The translations under genes were made by a program, and so were the position numbers. Under the pieces are notes generated by a model. It made no database searches, was not told where the DNA came from, and saw only the letters and a list, made by a program, of their open reading frames with translations. Of a stretch of DNA of 64,000 bases, positions 55,144-64,000 are shown in pieces. The first letter of the stretch is position 1. Every line of letters begins with the position of its first letter. This stretch comes from Thermacetogenium phaeum DSM 12270 (GTDB lineage Bacteria > Bacillota > DSM-12270 > Thermacetogeniales > Thermacetogeniaceae), in assembly GCF_000305935.1 (NCBI RefSeq), contig NC_018870.1, forward strand, positions 2,403,001 to 2,467,000. The letters run 5' to 3'.

Positions 55144-57050
55144 CCGGAGTTCGACACTAACGAGGCATTCAGAGCGAAATTTTTGAAGAGCGATCCTTTA
55201 ATATCAAGGGTTAGCGGGTTTGGGAGTGGAGAAAAAGCGAAAAATGCATAGGCACACGTTTTGTGTTATATCTCTTGTTGTATGGATGGTACATGTGGTA
55301 TAATGTAGACATGTACATCCGAACCATCCAGCGCAAGAACAAAGACGGCTCCGTCGTCCGCTACATCCAGCTTGCCCATAATCAATGGGACCCCCAGGCC
55401 AGGTGCGCCAAGGCCAAAGTGCTCTTCAACTTCGGGCGTGAAGAGGAGGTCGACCGGGAGGCATTAAAGCGTCTAGTAAAGAGCATCAACCGGTTCCTGG
55501 GGCCCGGGGAGACCCTGCGTTATGAAGCGGAAACAGGTGCAGCACCCCTCAAATTTATCACCAGCCGTCCACTGGGAGGAGCCTGGGTCCTGGACAGGCT
55601 CTGGGAAGAGCTGGGGATCAAAGGCGTACTTGAAACCCTGCTCAAGAAGCGGCAGTACAAGACCCCGGTAGAAAGAGCCATCTTTGCCATGGCAGCGAAC
55701 CGCGCCCTTGATCCCATGTCCAAGCGCGGAGTGGAAGAATGGGTGAAAGAGGACGCCGTGATCCCGGGCGTAGAGGAAATACCCCTGCAGCAGCTCTACC
55801 GGGCGATGGACTTTCTTCTGGAGAACGAAGCCGAACTGCAGAAGCAGGTTTATTACTCCGTGGCCAACCTGCTCAACCTGGAAGTAGACATCCTTTACTT
55901 CGACACCACCTCCACCTACTTTGAGATCGAGGACGAAGATGAGGATGGCGGACTGCGGCGCCGGGGGCACTCCAAGGACCACCGGCCGGATCTGCCGCAG
56001 GCCGTGATCGGCCTGGCCGTCACCAGGGACGGCATCCCGGTGCGCTGCTGGGTGTGGCCGGGCAACACCGCCGACATCTCTGTGGTCGAACAGGTAAAGA
56101 AGGACCTCATAGGCTGGAAGCTGGGCCGGGTCATCACCGTGCTGGACCGGGGGTTCAACTCCGAAGACAACCTGCGCTGCCTGCAGCGGGCGGGAGGTCA
56201 CTACATAGCCGGGGAGAAGCTGCGCAGCGGCAAGGAAAATACCGTGCAAGCCTTAAAGCGGGGAGGCCGCTACCAGACGGTGCGGGACAACCTGGAAGTC
56301 AAGGAGATCGTCGTCGGAAACGGCGAGGCCAGGGAGCGCTACATCCTGGTGCGCAACCCCGAAGAGGCTGCCCGGGACAAAGCCAGGCGGGAAAAAATTA
56401 TCAAGGAACTGGAGGAACAGCTTCCCCATATTAAGACACATGCCAAAGCAGTCTGCGAACTCATGGCCCATCCGGTCTACGGCCGCTACCTGAAGCTGGA
56501 CTCCCGCAGCCTGCCGAAGATCGACCGGGCCAAGATCAGGGAAGAAGAAAAACTCGACGGCAAATACCTGCTGCGCACCTCGGACGACACCCTCTCCGCC
56601 GAAGATGTCGCCCTGGGCTACAAACAGCTGCTGCTGGTGGAAGACGCCTTTCGTACCCTTAAGTCCCGGTTGGAGCTGCGCCCGGTCTACCACCGCCTGG
56701 AAGACCGCATCCGCTCCCATGTGCTCCTCTGCTGGCTGGCGCTCTTGCTGATCAGGATTGCCGAGAACAGAACGGGGCAAACCTGGTGCAGCCTCAGGGC
56801 CACCCTGCAGAGAATGCAGCTGGGAGAGTTCAGCGGAACAGCCGGTCAGGTACGGCAGCGGACCGAAACCACCCCTGCTCAGAAGCAGATATTCAAGGCG
56901 TTAGCCGTCAAAGAACCGCCACTTCTCTTCTCCATTAACCCCACAGCTAAGAAAAACGCCTAGTAACACACCTTTAAAAACATATTCACTGAATTCTGTG
57001 TCCCATGCGGCTTCCGGCCTTCTGTTTGTCTATGGACTGTCGAACTCCGG
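55144..57050 (+). mobile_element. IS1634-like element copy 3, inserted in a CRISPR repeat
   Basis: 1,907 bp; the same TCATA duplication (55139-55143 and 57051-57055) at the same repeat position as copy 2 but in the opposite orientation. Its transposase opposes the array transcript. Confidence 0.94.
55311..56963 (+). CDS. IS1634-family transposase (copy 3)
   Basis: 550 aa from ATG 55311, the same protein as copy 2. Extended -10 TATAAT immediately upstream puts the predicted transcription start at the ATG. Intact DDE transposase. Transcription from this copy runs into array segment G as antisense to pre-crRNA. Confidence 0.92.
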   Translation: MYIRTIQRKNKDGSVVRYIQLAHNQWDPQARCAKAKVLFNFGREEEVDREALKRLVKSINRFLGPGETLRYEAETGAAPLKFITSRPLGGAWVLDRLWEELGIKGVLETLLKKRQYKTPVERAIFAMAANRALDPMSKRGVEEWVKEDAVIPGVEEIPLQQLYRAMDFLLENEAELQKQVYYSVANLLNLEVDILYFDTTSTYFEIEDEDEDGGLRRRGHSKDHRPDLPQAVIGLAVTRDGIPVRCWVWPGNTADISVVEQVKKDLIGWKLGRVITVLDRGFNSEDNLRCLQRAGGHYIAGEKLRSGKENTVQALKRGGRYQTVRDNLEVKEIVVGNGEARERYILVRNPEEAARDKARREKIIKELEEQLPHIKTHAKAVCELMAHPVYGRYLKLDSRSLPKIDRAKIREEEKLDGKYLLRTSDDTLSAEDVALGYKQLLLVEDAFRTLKSRLELRPVYHRLEDRIRSHVLLCWLALLLIRIAENRTGQTWCSLRATLQRMQLGEFSGTAGQVRQRTETTPAQKQIFKALAVKEPPLLFSINPTAKKNA

Positions 57051-60000
57051 TCATAGGTACGCTGAAAACGCCGAGAAAATGTTCTCGGTGGCCTGGGATT
57101 ACGCTGTTTCAATTCCTCATAGGTACGCTGAAAACGATGCCCTCCTTTCTTGCGATTGAACGGCAAGAAGTGGTTTCAATTCCTCATAGGTACGCTGAAA
57201 ACGGGGGTGTTTCCAGCCGTAATTGATAATCCAAAGTGTTTCAATTCCTCATAGGTACGCTGAAAACAATCAAAGCATGTCGCCCGAGGCTCATTGACGA
57301 GGGTTTCAATTCCTCATAGGTACGCTGAAAACTTTCTGGGCACTTTCGGATGTCCAGAAGTACCCGAAGTTTCAATTCCTCATAGGTACGCTGAAAACTG
57401 CATCTGAAGCACTTAAATACGCGAAGAAGCTCAAGTTTCAATTCCTCATAGGTACGCTGAAAACGTAATTACTCCCCTTACCCAGATAGCACCCAAGCAT
57501 CGGTTTCAATTCCTCATAGGTACGCTGAAAACGTGCACTGATGGTCGTTTCTGCCTGGCCTGTTTTCACGTTTCAATTCCTCATAGGTACGCTGAAAACA
57601 CGCAAAAAACGTTTGTCCTCTTACTGATGTAGAATGTTTCAATTCCTCATAGGTACGCTGAAAACTCTCCGAATGCCCGGCTAAAAAGCGGAAGGCTTCT
57701 GTTTCAATTCCTCATAGGTACGCTGAAAACCGAAGCATGGTAAACATGATAACGACCATCATAGAGTTTCAATTCCTCATAGGTACGCTGAAAACTTTCG
57801 TTCCCCCCTTTGTTTGTTTCCTGTTTCCATTGTAGTTTCAATTCCTCATAGGTACGCTGAAAACCTCCTCTCTCACTTCTTTCGTCTTGGTGTCAAATCG
57901 TTTCAATTCCTCATAGGTACGCTGAAAACTGCGGGAGCGCCTGGACTACTACGAGGACTACTCAGGTTTCAATTCCTCATAGGTACGCTGAAAACGGTTC
58001 GGCGGGGCGTGGGATGCATACGGGGACGAGGAGTTTCAATTCCTCATAGGTACGCTGAAAACCTTGAAGAAGCCTTTTACGTGGTAGTTCATAAGATGGT
58101 TTCAATTCCTCATAGGTACGCTGAAAACAGGGGTATTATGTTGCAGTTCCGGAATTGCACCCGTGTTTCAATTCCTCATAGGTACGCTGAAAACGCAACC
58201 GAACGCCTTACCAGTTGTTGGAGATTGATGAGTTTCAATTCCTCATAGGTACGCTGAAAACCAAAGAAGAACTGACCAAGATGGTGGCTGATGCGGTGTT
58301 TCAATTCCTCATAGGTACGCTGAAAACGAAGAAACGCGAGCGGACGATTTGGCCTATAAAGAAAGTTTCAATTCCTCATAGGTACGCTGAAAACTCAAAA
58401 GGTTGCGGGCCGAGCGGGAGGCCGCGGCCGAAGTTTCAATTCCTCATAGGTACGCTGAAAACTGAAAGAGCGGGTAGCAAAAGAATATATGGAATCAGTT
58501 TCAATTCCTCATAGGTACGCTGAAAACCGGGTCTGGAAATTCCATCCTCAAGAGTTCGGATTGGTTTCAATTCCTCATAGGTACGCTGAAAACGGCAGTA
58601 TAAAGAAAAGCGTTTGCCTGTCTATTGTGGGTTTCAATTCCTCATAGGTACGCTGAAAACTAAGAACGCGATAGGTTGAAAGCGGAGTTACAAACATGTT
58701 TCAATTCCTCATAGGTACGCTGAAAACGGAACGGATTGTGCTTTCTACAATCTGTTTGATATCCCGGGTTTCAATTCCTCATAGGTACGCTGAAAACGAC
58801 CGGGATTCTGGTTGCTTACGGCGTTGGATCCGCGTTTCAATTCCTCATAGGTACGCTGAAAACTATCGAGAGATGTACCTGCGGCGGCATCCCTTATGCG
58901 GTTTCAATTCCTCATAGGTACGCTGAAAACCCAATGTTGGGCACCGAAATGGTAAGCTCTGTGCCATGGTTTCAATTCCTCATAGGTACGCTGAAAACGA
59001 TACGTTACCGTCCCCTTCGTCCTTCTTGGCACTTTCGTTTCAATTCCTCATAGGTACGCTGAAAACCAGGCCTGGTTAATTTATGCTGAACACTTCGGTG
59101 GTCGGTTTCAATTCCTCATAGGTACGCTGAAAACTCCTGTAGCCTTTACTGCGGGTCTTCGTTCAATGCCGTTTCAATTCCTCATAGGTACGCTGAAAAC
59201 GCATTCCGCCCCAGCCGCCGGCGATCTGGGTACTGGTTTGTTTCAATTCCTCATAGGTACGCTGAAAACCTGACCACGATGAACGGTTTCTCCGCATCCG
59301 GCCTTAGTTTCAATTCCTCATAGGTACGCTGAAAACATTTTCCACTCTTCATCGAACTCTTTCTCGTGGATGGTTTCAATTCCTCATAGGTACGCTGAAA
59401 ACGGGCAAGTTCTGCGGCAACGGGAGCAAGGGCATCGGTTTCAATTCCTCATAGGTACGCTGAAAACGCAGCTTTAGCACCTTCAATTGTTGTAGCAACT
59501 TCTGGTTTCAATTCCTCATAGGTACGCTGAAAACGTGGATAAAGTCCTTCTCCGGGGCGAGAAGGAAGAAGTTTCAATTCCTCATAGGTACGCTGAAAAC
59601 AAAAATTCCTCTTTTTCCTGGATCGTCGGGTTCATTTGTTTCAATTCCTCATAGGTACGCTGAAAACAAACGTGTTGATTCGGCAAGATATTCAAGTTCT
59701 TTATTTTGTTTCAATTCCTCATAGGTACGCTGAAAACCGGCGATGTAAACGACGACTACGGTTACAGTTATGTGTTTCAATTCCTCATAGGTACGCTGAA
59801 AACCACGGGATATTCCGGCAACCCTGGCTGGAATACCGATGTTTCAATTCCTCATAGGTACGCTGAAAACGCTGCCGTAAGCCAGGTTGTGTTCGGCCCG
59901 GATCTGTTGTTTCAATTCCTCATAGGTACGCTGAAAACACTGCTCTTCCCAAAGGCTTAGCCCCCAGGTAGCAGTGTTTCAATTCCTCATAGGTACGCTG

Positions 60001-60456
60001 AAAACTGCGAGCCCCTCAGTCCAGAGCCCATGCCTCCGGAGTTTCAATTCCTCATAGGTACGCTGAAAACCGAGCCGGCAGACGAACGGACACTGCGATA
60101 TATGAAGGTTTCAATTCCTCATAGGTACGCTGAAAACATCACACAGATTACCGAGTTTTTGCCTGAGTTCTTGGTTTCAATTCCTCATAGGTACGCTGAA
60201 AACGGCTCACCTTGAGATTTCTGCCGCCCCTGAGTCCTAGTTTCAATTCCTCATAGGTACGCTGAAAACAAAAACTATATGATGCACTATGCCGGGGCAC
60301 TTCAAGTTTCAATTCCTCATAGGTACGCTGAAAACTGAAACCTGGCGTCAGGTTGTCATCGGCCCAAAGGGGTTTCAATTCCTCATAGGTACGCTGAAAA
60401 CCGGACCGCTTCAACCCCAGGCAGGAGGTTTTTGACCTGGTTTCAATTCCTCATAG
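57051..60456 (-). CRISPR. Array segment G (51 repeats)
   Basis: Longest uninterrupted run, GAAAAC-type repeats. The spacer at 57399-57434 is a one-base variant of the spacer at 50727 (CGAAGAAG versus CGGAGAAG). The spacer near 57464 overlaps the target of the one near 47069. Ends with a repeat cut by mini-element copy 2. Confidence 0.95.
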
Positions 60457-60756
60457 ACCACCATGCCGCCAGCGGCGGCACCATCAGAGAATGAAAATAC
60501 CCGGGGTCTGCCGGCGAGCGACCTATGGAAGGCCGGGTAACAGGACAGGCGAAGCGAGGATGACAGGCCGGAATGCGAGCTTAAGAGTTTCAACGGAATG
60601 GATTTGCTGCGTGGCCAAACGCTGCGATTGGCAGAAGCAGTTTGTAACATGTTACGCAGCATCCCAGGGCTGTCCCAAAGCGAGCCGTCGTCCTGTCCGG
60701 CCTGGAATCGGGAGTCGAGCGGTAGACCGGCAGGGTATGCAATCTATTTTCAGGGC
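60457..60756 (+). mobile_element. 300-bp gene-less mini-element, copy 2, in a CRISPR repeat
   Basis: Appears identical to the element at 52391-52690 over its whole length, with the same junctions (CATAG on the left, AG-GTACGCTGAAAAC on the right) and orientation. Flanking spacers differ, so this is a second insertion event, not an array duplication. It lies only 11 repeats from the leader, in one of the youngest parts of the array. Confidence 0.85.
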
Positions 60757-61503
60757 AGGTACGCTGAAAACGACTGGCAGAGATTCGGGATGTCGTGAGG
60801 CAGTATCGTTTCAATTCCTCATAGGTACGCTGAAAACCCTGCAACCTAACACAGTCACAGACTGCCCAAGCATGTTTCAATTCCTCATAGGTACGCTGAA
60901 AACTCTAGAGGGAGGTGTGTATTATTATACTTTTACGACATAGTTTCAATTCCTCATAGGTACGCTGAAAACGGCAAATGTGTTGAATTGGTTGATAGAG
61001 CAGTTTGCGTTTCAATTCCTCATAGGTACGCTGAAAACTTGAAGTGAAAACCCCAGGCGGTAAACTGTCAAAATATGTTTCAATTCCTCATAGGTACGCT
61101 GAAAACGTTCAAGCTCATCACCACACAATTGCCGTATATCTTGTTTCAATTCCTCATAGGTACGCTGAAAACTTTTCATTATCGAAAAAGCAGAGAGCGT
61201 TGAAGAGAGTTTCAATTCCTCATAGGTACGCTGAAAACTTCTCCATTCCTATTCCAGCCTTTCCATGTACTTACGTTTCAATTCCTCATAGGTACGCTGA
61301 AAACAACGAAGCCGCAAACTGCATCCGCATCCCCTACTCGCGTTTCAATTCCTCATAGGTACGCTGAAAACTGGAAAATTACGGAAGGAGGAACAAAGTA
61401 TGTTCAGTTTCAATTCCTCATAGGTACGCTGAAAACGAGGGAGAATGCCGCATGGTCGGGTCGAGTTCCGCGGGTTTCAATTCCTCATAGGTACGCTGAA
61501 AAC
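60757..61503 (-). CRISPR. Array segment H (leader-proximal, 11 repeats)
   Basis: Youngest spacers. The first repeat after the leader is 61474-61503, of GAAAAC type and with no mutation. Confidence 0.95.
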
Positions 61504-61856
61504 CCGTCACGATCCGCCAAAAATGCCCCCTCATGGATTTTTACCCGTTGAGGGGTTTTTGTTGGATTTAAGGGCTTTCTGGCTTCATTACGGACTTTTT
61601 GCTGTCGTCGATCCCCGGTAGTTTTTACGCTACTCGGGGTCGACGACAGCACAAAAGGCCATTTTTCTTTTTCTGATTCCCCCTCTATCTTTTTCACTTT
61701 TTCAAGGTTGTCAGTACAAACCAGCATATAGACATTGTCGAATCTCAGTAAAAGTCTCTTTGGGAACACCCGAATCAATTCGGGGCGTTGTATCATGCCG
61801 TCTCAGTCAGTTTATCTATCATAGTAGTGCTTTTCATTTAATGTGCAGAAGCTGCG
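61504..61856 (-). promoter_or_regulatory. CRISPR leader
   Basis: 353 bases between the cas6 stop and the first repeat, on the transcription-proximal side. AT-rich with a long imperfect hairpin (61601-61650). A 103-codon minus frame crosses it and enters the first repeat, but it has no ribosome site or recognisable domain, so I do not call it a gene. Confidence 0.75.
61601..61650 (-). repeat. Inverted repeat in the CRISPR leader
   Basis: Arms GCTGTCGTCGA...CCCCG...TAG (61601-61621) and CTA...CGGGG...TCGACGACAGC (61630-61650): 11 perfect outer pairs plus an inner stem, loop of 8. About 100 bases upstream of the first repeat. There is no T-run, so it is more likely a protein or RNA structure signal than a terminator. 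Confidence 0.7.
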
Positions 61857-62594
61857 TCATATAATTTCAACCATACCAAAGCCCTGGGAGTTCTTCGCTC
61901 CGATTCCGGCATCATAGGCGATGTTGAGCAACTCAGGGGTCCCCCTCAGGAGATACTGCCCAAGCCATCCCTTTACAACGTAATCTTTATAATAGACGGT
62001 CTTGAGATCTGTATTCCGCACCCGATACGGCTCTATTGTGAAGTATGCCTCCTTGTCATCAACTCCCAGCAGTGCGCCCTTTTTTATGATATTATTTCTT
62101 ATTTGATCGGAGAACTCCTTCTCTTCCGGGTGATAGTAATAAGTCTTCTTTCTCCCGTCTGCCGACATTAGTGTCGAGTAAACGGTGATCGGTGAAATAG
62201 CCCTAACCTTTACCCGGCCGGAGCTGAAATCCGGGTTTCTTGCAATTGCCACCGATTCCACTACTAAAGGGCTGCCGCCGATATCGATCTGAGGAGTACG
62301 CAGCAGCGAGTTGGCCAGGCACTCCAAAAAGTTGTTATTGGGGCTGCCTATTTTTATCCTCACCGGTGAGTTAAAAGATATCATCCCGTTGATGATTTTA
62401 ACACCGCTTCCCTCAATTCTGGAAAAAACAAACAGGCGAAACACCCTACCGGCGGAAACAAACCCCCTGTCGTGCAGTTCCGGCAGATGTTCTCTGACTC
62501 GCTGATAAATCATCCCCTGGACGGCCTTGTTATATTGCAGCGGAAGGGTTATCCTTTCGTTCTCGGTTGCCCTGAATTCTACGATCAACCTCAT
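61857..62594 (-). CDS. cas6: CRISPR-associated endoribonuclease Cas6
   Basis: 245 aa. RAMP fold with the C-terminal glycine-rich loop GIGAKNSQGFGMVEI typical of Cas6 of type I-A/B and III systems. The N terminus starts RLIVEFRATENERITLPLQYN. Cas6 cuts pre-crRNA in the repeat to leave the 8-nt ATTGAAAC handle. ATG preceded by AGAGGGATCGAGA. 13 bases after cas2, and last gene before the leader. The catalytic His is not obvious to me (candidates near the N-terminal HLPELHDRG). Confidence 0.9.
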   Translation of the reverse strand: MRLIVEFRATENERITLPLQYNKAVQGMIYQRVREHLPELHDRGFVSAGRVFRLFVFSRIEGSGVKIINGMISFNSPVRIKIGSPNNNFLECLANSLLRTPQIDIGGSPLVVESVAIARNPDFSSGRVKVRAISPITVYSTLMSADGRKKTYYYHPEEKEFSDQIRNNIIKKGALLGVDDKEAYFTIEPYRVRNTDLKTVYYKDYVVKGWLGQYLLRGTPELLNIAYDAGIGAKNSQGFGMVEII

Positions 62595-62607
62595 TCTCGA
62601 TCCCTCT

Positions 62608-62880
62608 TTAAAATATTGTCTCCTCGCCGCCTTTGAGCACCCCGAAGCACTGCCGCTCAGAGTATTTTGTGGTTCTGAAAGTGTAAAAAATCAGGGAGTC
62701 TTCTTTCAGATCAATTATTTCGAGCAGCTCTTCTTTAAGCCTTCTGAAGTTCGCTTCTGAGATCTCCCCTTCGAGCACCGAGTTCTGGACCCAGTAAAGG
62801 TATTTTCTGCTCACCTTGAGCACCTTGGCCACCCTTTTTTCGTTAACGTCATAAACTTCAATCACAAACATCTCTACCAC
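62608..62880 (-). CDS. cas2: CRISPR adaptation protein Cas2
   Basis: 90 aa from GTG 62880. Ferredoxin-like fold beginning MFVIEVYDVNEKRVAKVLKV and continuing with KYLYWVQNSVLEGEIS and LKEDSLIFYTFRTTKY, a standard Cas2. Bridges two Cas1 dimers in the spacer integration complex. Overlaps the cas1 end by 7 bases, so translationally coupled. Confidence 0.94.
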   Translation of the reverse strand: MVEMFVIEVYDVNEKRVAKVLKVSRKYLYWVQNSVLEGEISEANFRRLKEELLEIIDLKEDSLIFYTFRTTKYSERQCFGVLKGGEETIF

Positions 62881-63866
62881 CTGGCAACGAACGGTTGGTA
62901 GTCTGCCTCACCCATAAGGTGCTTTTCCAGTTTGTAAAGCTCCATTCTGATCAGCCGCCGATAAGAAACCTGGCGGCCCAGCTCCCTGTGCTTGATAGTG
63001 CTCATCATTCTCTGCTCGAAATTCTGAATGAAAAGGGTGCGGCCGCTTCGGCTCAGCACTACCCCATCGAGCTTCTTCTCAAAATGGCTTTTTTTCAGCA
63101 TCTGCTTACCCGTCAAGTAGAATATCAGCCTGTCTACCAAAATCGGTTTGAAGATTTCCGCCACATCCAGGTTTAAGGAAAAACGCCGGAAGTTGGAGGT
63201 GTGGAGGTAGCCGATCCGGGGATCCAGGTGGGTACGGTAGATCTCCGATAAGGTAGTGGTATAAAGCAGTGTGTTGCCGAAACTGATCAGAGCATTGAGC
63301 CGGTTTTTCGGCGGCCGCTTGCTCCGCACCTCGAAGACGTAATCCGGGTTGTCGATAATCAGATCAAAGGTGCCGTAATAAGCATCACGGATGTTCCCTT
63401 CATAGGCCATCAATTCATCAACGGAGGAAGCTGAGTCGATCTCTCCCATCAATTTTTCTATTCTCTCAAAAGCACTGCCCACCTCTTTCCCCCTGTTCCG
63501 GTAATACATCAATACCTGGCGGATATTTTTGACTGCTCCGGTGACAAAGGCTCGGGCCAGACAGATGCGCAGCTCAGGATTGATGTAGTGCTCTGCTTGC
63601 TTCACCGTCATATACCCGGAATTGAAGTGCTCCCTGGGGTAAAAGCTCCCCATGTAATAGTCGTAATGGTTGTAGTAGTGAAGGATGATCTCTTTTTCGC
63701 TGAGGAACTCCAGCAGCCTTTTATTAAGGTCAACTTCTCCAAAGACATGGATCTCTCCGATATCTTCAACGGGAAGAAAACGCTTGCCCTCATCCGTGAT
63801 CAAGCAGATGGTATTGTTCTCCCGCCTTAGCTCCCCACTGTTCAATAGATAGATCGACTTGCGCAC
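62874..63866 (-). CDS. cas1: CRISPR adaptation integrase Cas1
   Basis: 330 aa from GTG 63866 (AGGAGGAG upstream). Matches Cas1 of type I-B: YLLNSGELRRENNTICLITD, LPVEDIGEIHVFGEVDLNKR, LALISFGN-like segment NALISFGNTLLYTTTLSEIY with the metal-binding Glu region, then HTSNFRRFSLNLDVAEIFKPILVDRLI. Catalyses integration of new spacers at the leader end. Intact, in keeping with a large array with repeated acquisitions from related targets. Confidence 0.95.
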   Translation of the reverse strand: MRKSIYLLNSGELRRENNTICLITDEGKRFLPVEDIGEIHVFGEVDLNKRLLEFLSEKEIILHYYNHYDYYMGSFYPREHFNSGYMTVKQAEHYINPELRICLARAFVTGAVKNIRQVLMYYRNRGKEVGSAFERIEKLMGEIDSASSVDELMAYEGNIRDAYYGTFDLIIDNPDYVFEVRSKRPPKNRLNALISFGNTLLYTTTLSEIYRTHLDPRIGYLHTSNFRRFSLNLDVAEIFKPILVDRLIFYLTGKQMLKKSHFEKKLDGVVLSRSGRTLFIQNFEQRMMSTIKHRELGRQVSYRRLIRMELYKLEKHLMGEADYQPFVARW

Positions 63867-63877
63867 GGCTTCTCCTC

Positions 63878-64000
63878 CTAAGCCCAGCAGAATTCAGCAT
63901 AGGCACAGGGGCGGCACCAGCGGGTTCTAACCGCAGGCGGGGGCACCGGAGAGTCGATAATCCTCCTGATTTCCCCGATTATTCTCTCGATTTCAACAAG
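63878..64000 (-). CDS. cas4: Cas4-family exonuclease, C-terminal end (runs off window)
   Basis: Minus strand is open from the window edge to TAG 63878-63880. The last residues are VRTRWCRPCAYAEFCWA, the C-terminal cysteine motif that binds the Cas4 4Fe-4S cluster. Ends 11 bases before cas1. Cas4 trims prespacers and selects PAMs. The rest of the gene and any effector genes lie beyond 64000. Confidence 0.8.
   Translation of the reverse strand, partial: LVEIERIIGEIRRIIDSPVPPPAVRTRWCRPCAYAEFCWA

Larger units (their letters stand above)
36391..61503 (-). CRISPR. Giant CRISPR array, about 199 repeats, interrupted by seven primary insertions
   Basis: 30-bp repeat that on the plus strand begins GTTTCAATTCCTCATAGG and ends TACGCTGAAAAC or TACGCTGAGAAC. 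In the minus orientation it ends with the ATTGAAAC handle seen in type I-B-like systems, so transcription runs right to left from the leader at 61504-61856. Spacers are about 34-39 bp and appear unrelated except for a few noted repeats. My hand count by segment is 12+36+4+20+28+37+51+11. Repeats left of about 42,400 carry GAGAAC and those to the right GAAAAC. IS110 copies, 300-bp mini-elements, IS1634-like copies and an IS66 interrupt it. Confidence 0.97.

Noticed and set aside
36424-61358. Many short frames across the array reading FQFLIGTLKT or SIPHRYAEN and their antisense counterparts QRTYEELK
   Set aside because: These are translations of the CRISPR repeat in different frames, not proteins.
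61485-61796. 103-codon minus frame in the CRISPR leader
   Set aside because: No ribosome site or family resemblance, it contains the leader hairpin and runs into the first repeat.

Overview
The window looks like chromosome of an anaerobic, probably thermophilic Clostridia member (Peptococcaceae / Desulfotomaculum-like). The basis is strong AGGAGG-type ribosome sites, a perfect CIRCE heat-shock operator, ferredoxin-dependent 2-oxoacid oxidoreductases, a multihaem c-type cytochrome beside a Tat-exported flavoprotein, group II intron debris, and a CRISPR repeat of the clostridial kind. Genus is inference.

1-25 kb is a metabolic region, almost entirely on the minus strand. It holds the start of iorA, a phenylacetate-CoA-ligase-like gene behind a possible attenuator leader, one IS1634-like insertion, and a four-subunit 2-oxoacid:ferredoxin oxidoreductase followed by type 2 IPP isomerase. 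Further right come UbiX, an EamA exporter, and a large catabolic locus: TRAP transporter (DctPQM), UbiD decarboxylase, two almost identical PreA-like Fe-S/FMN oxidoreductases, a GntR/FCD regulator, two-subunit aconitase X, three RraA/HMG-aldolase-like proteins and a fumarate-reductase-like flavoprotein. TTGTATACAA-type palindromes lie in front of both PreA genes, so one regulator may control both transcription units. The substrate is unknown.

25-36 kb is a patchwork: an orphan CIRCE, an MNT/HEPN pair, a respiratory module (pentahaem cytochrome, PucR-type regulator, Tat flavoprotein), a 3' fragment of tRNA-Arg that looks like an attachment-site scar, MazEF- and BrnTA-type toxin-antitoxin pairs, and broken IS21, group II intron and IS3 copies.

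36.4-61.5 kb is a very large CRISPR array, about 199 repeats of 30 bp by my hand count, read right-to-left from a leader beside cas6-cas2-cas1-cas4 (61.8-64 kb). It is interrupted by seven primary insertions. Two IS110 copies and two identical 300-bp mini-elements sit at exactly the same dinucleotide inside the repeat. Two IS1634-like copies sit at one other fixed position in the repeat, in opposite orientations. One IS66 lies in a spacer. A second IS110-type element is nested in one of the IS110 copies. The IS110 leader carries a bridge-RNA-like fold whose two guide segments match the element's own ends. The mini-elements share the IS110 ends but have no gene. The combination of CRISPR-repeat-targeting IS110 elements and RNA-like non-autonomous derivatives is the strongest candidate here for an undescribed system.
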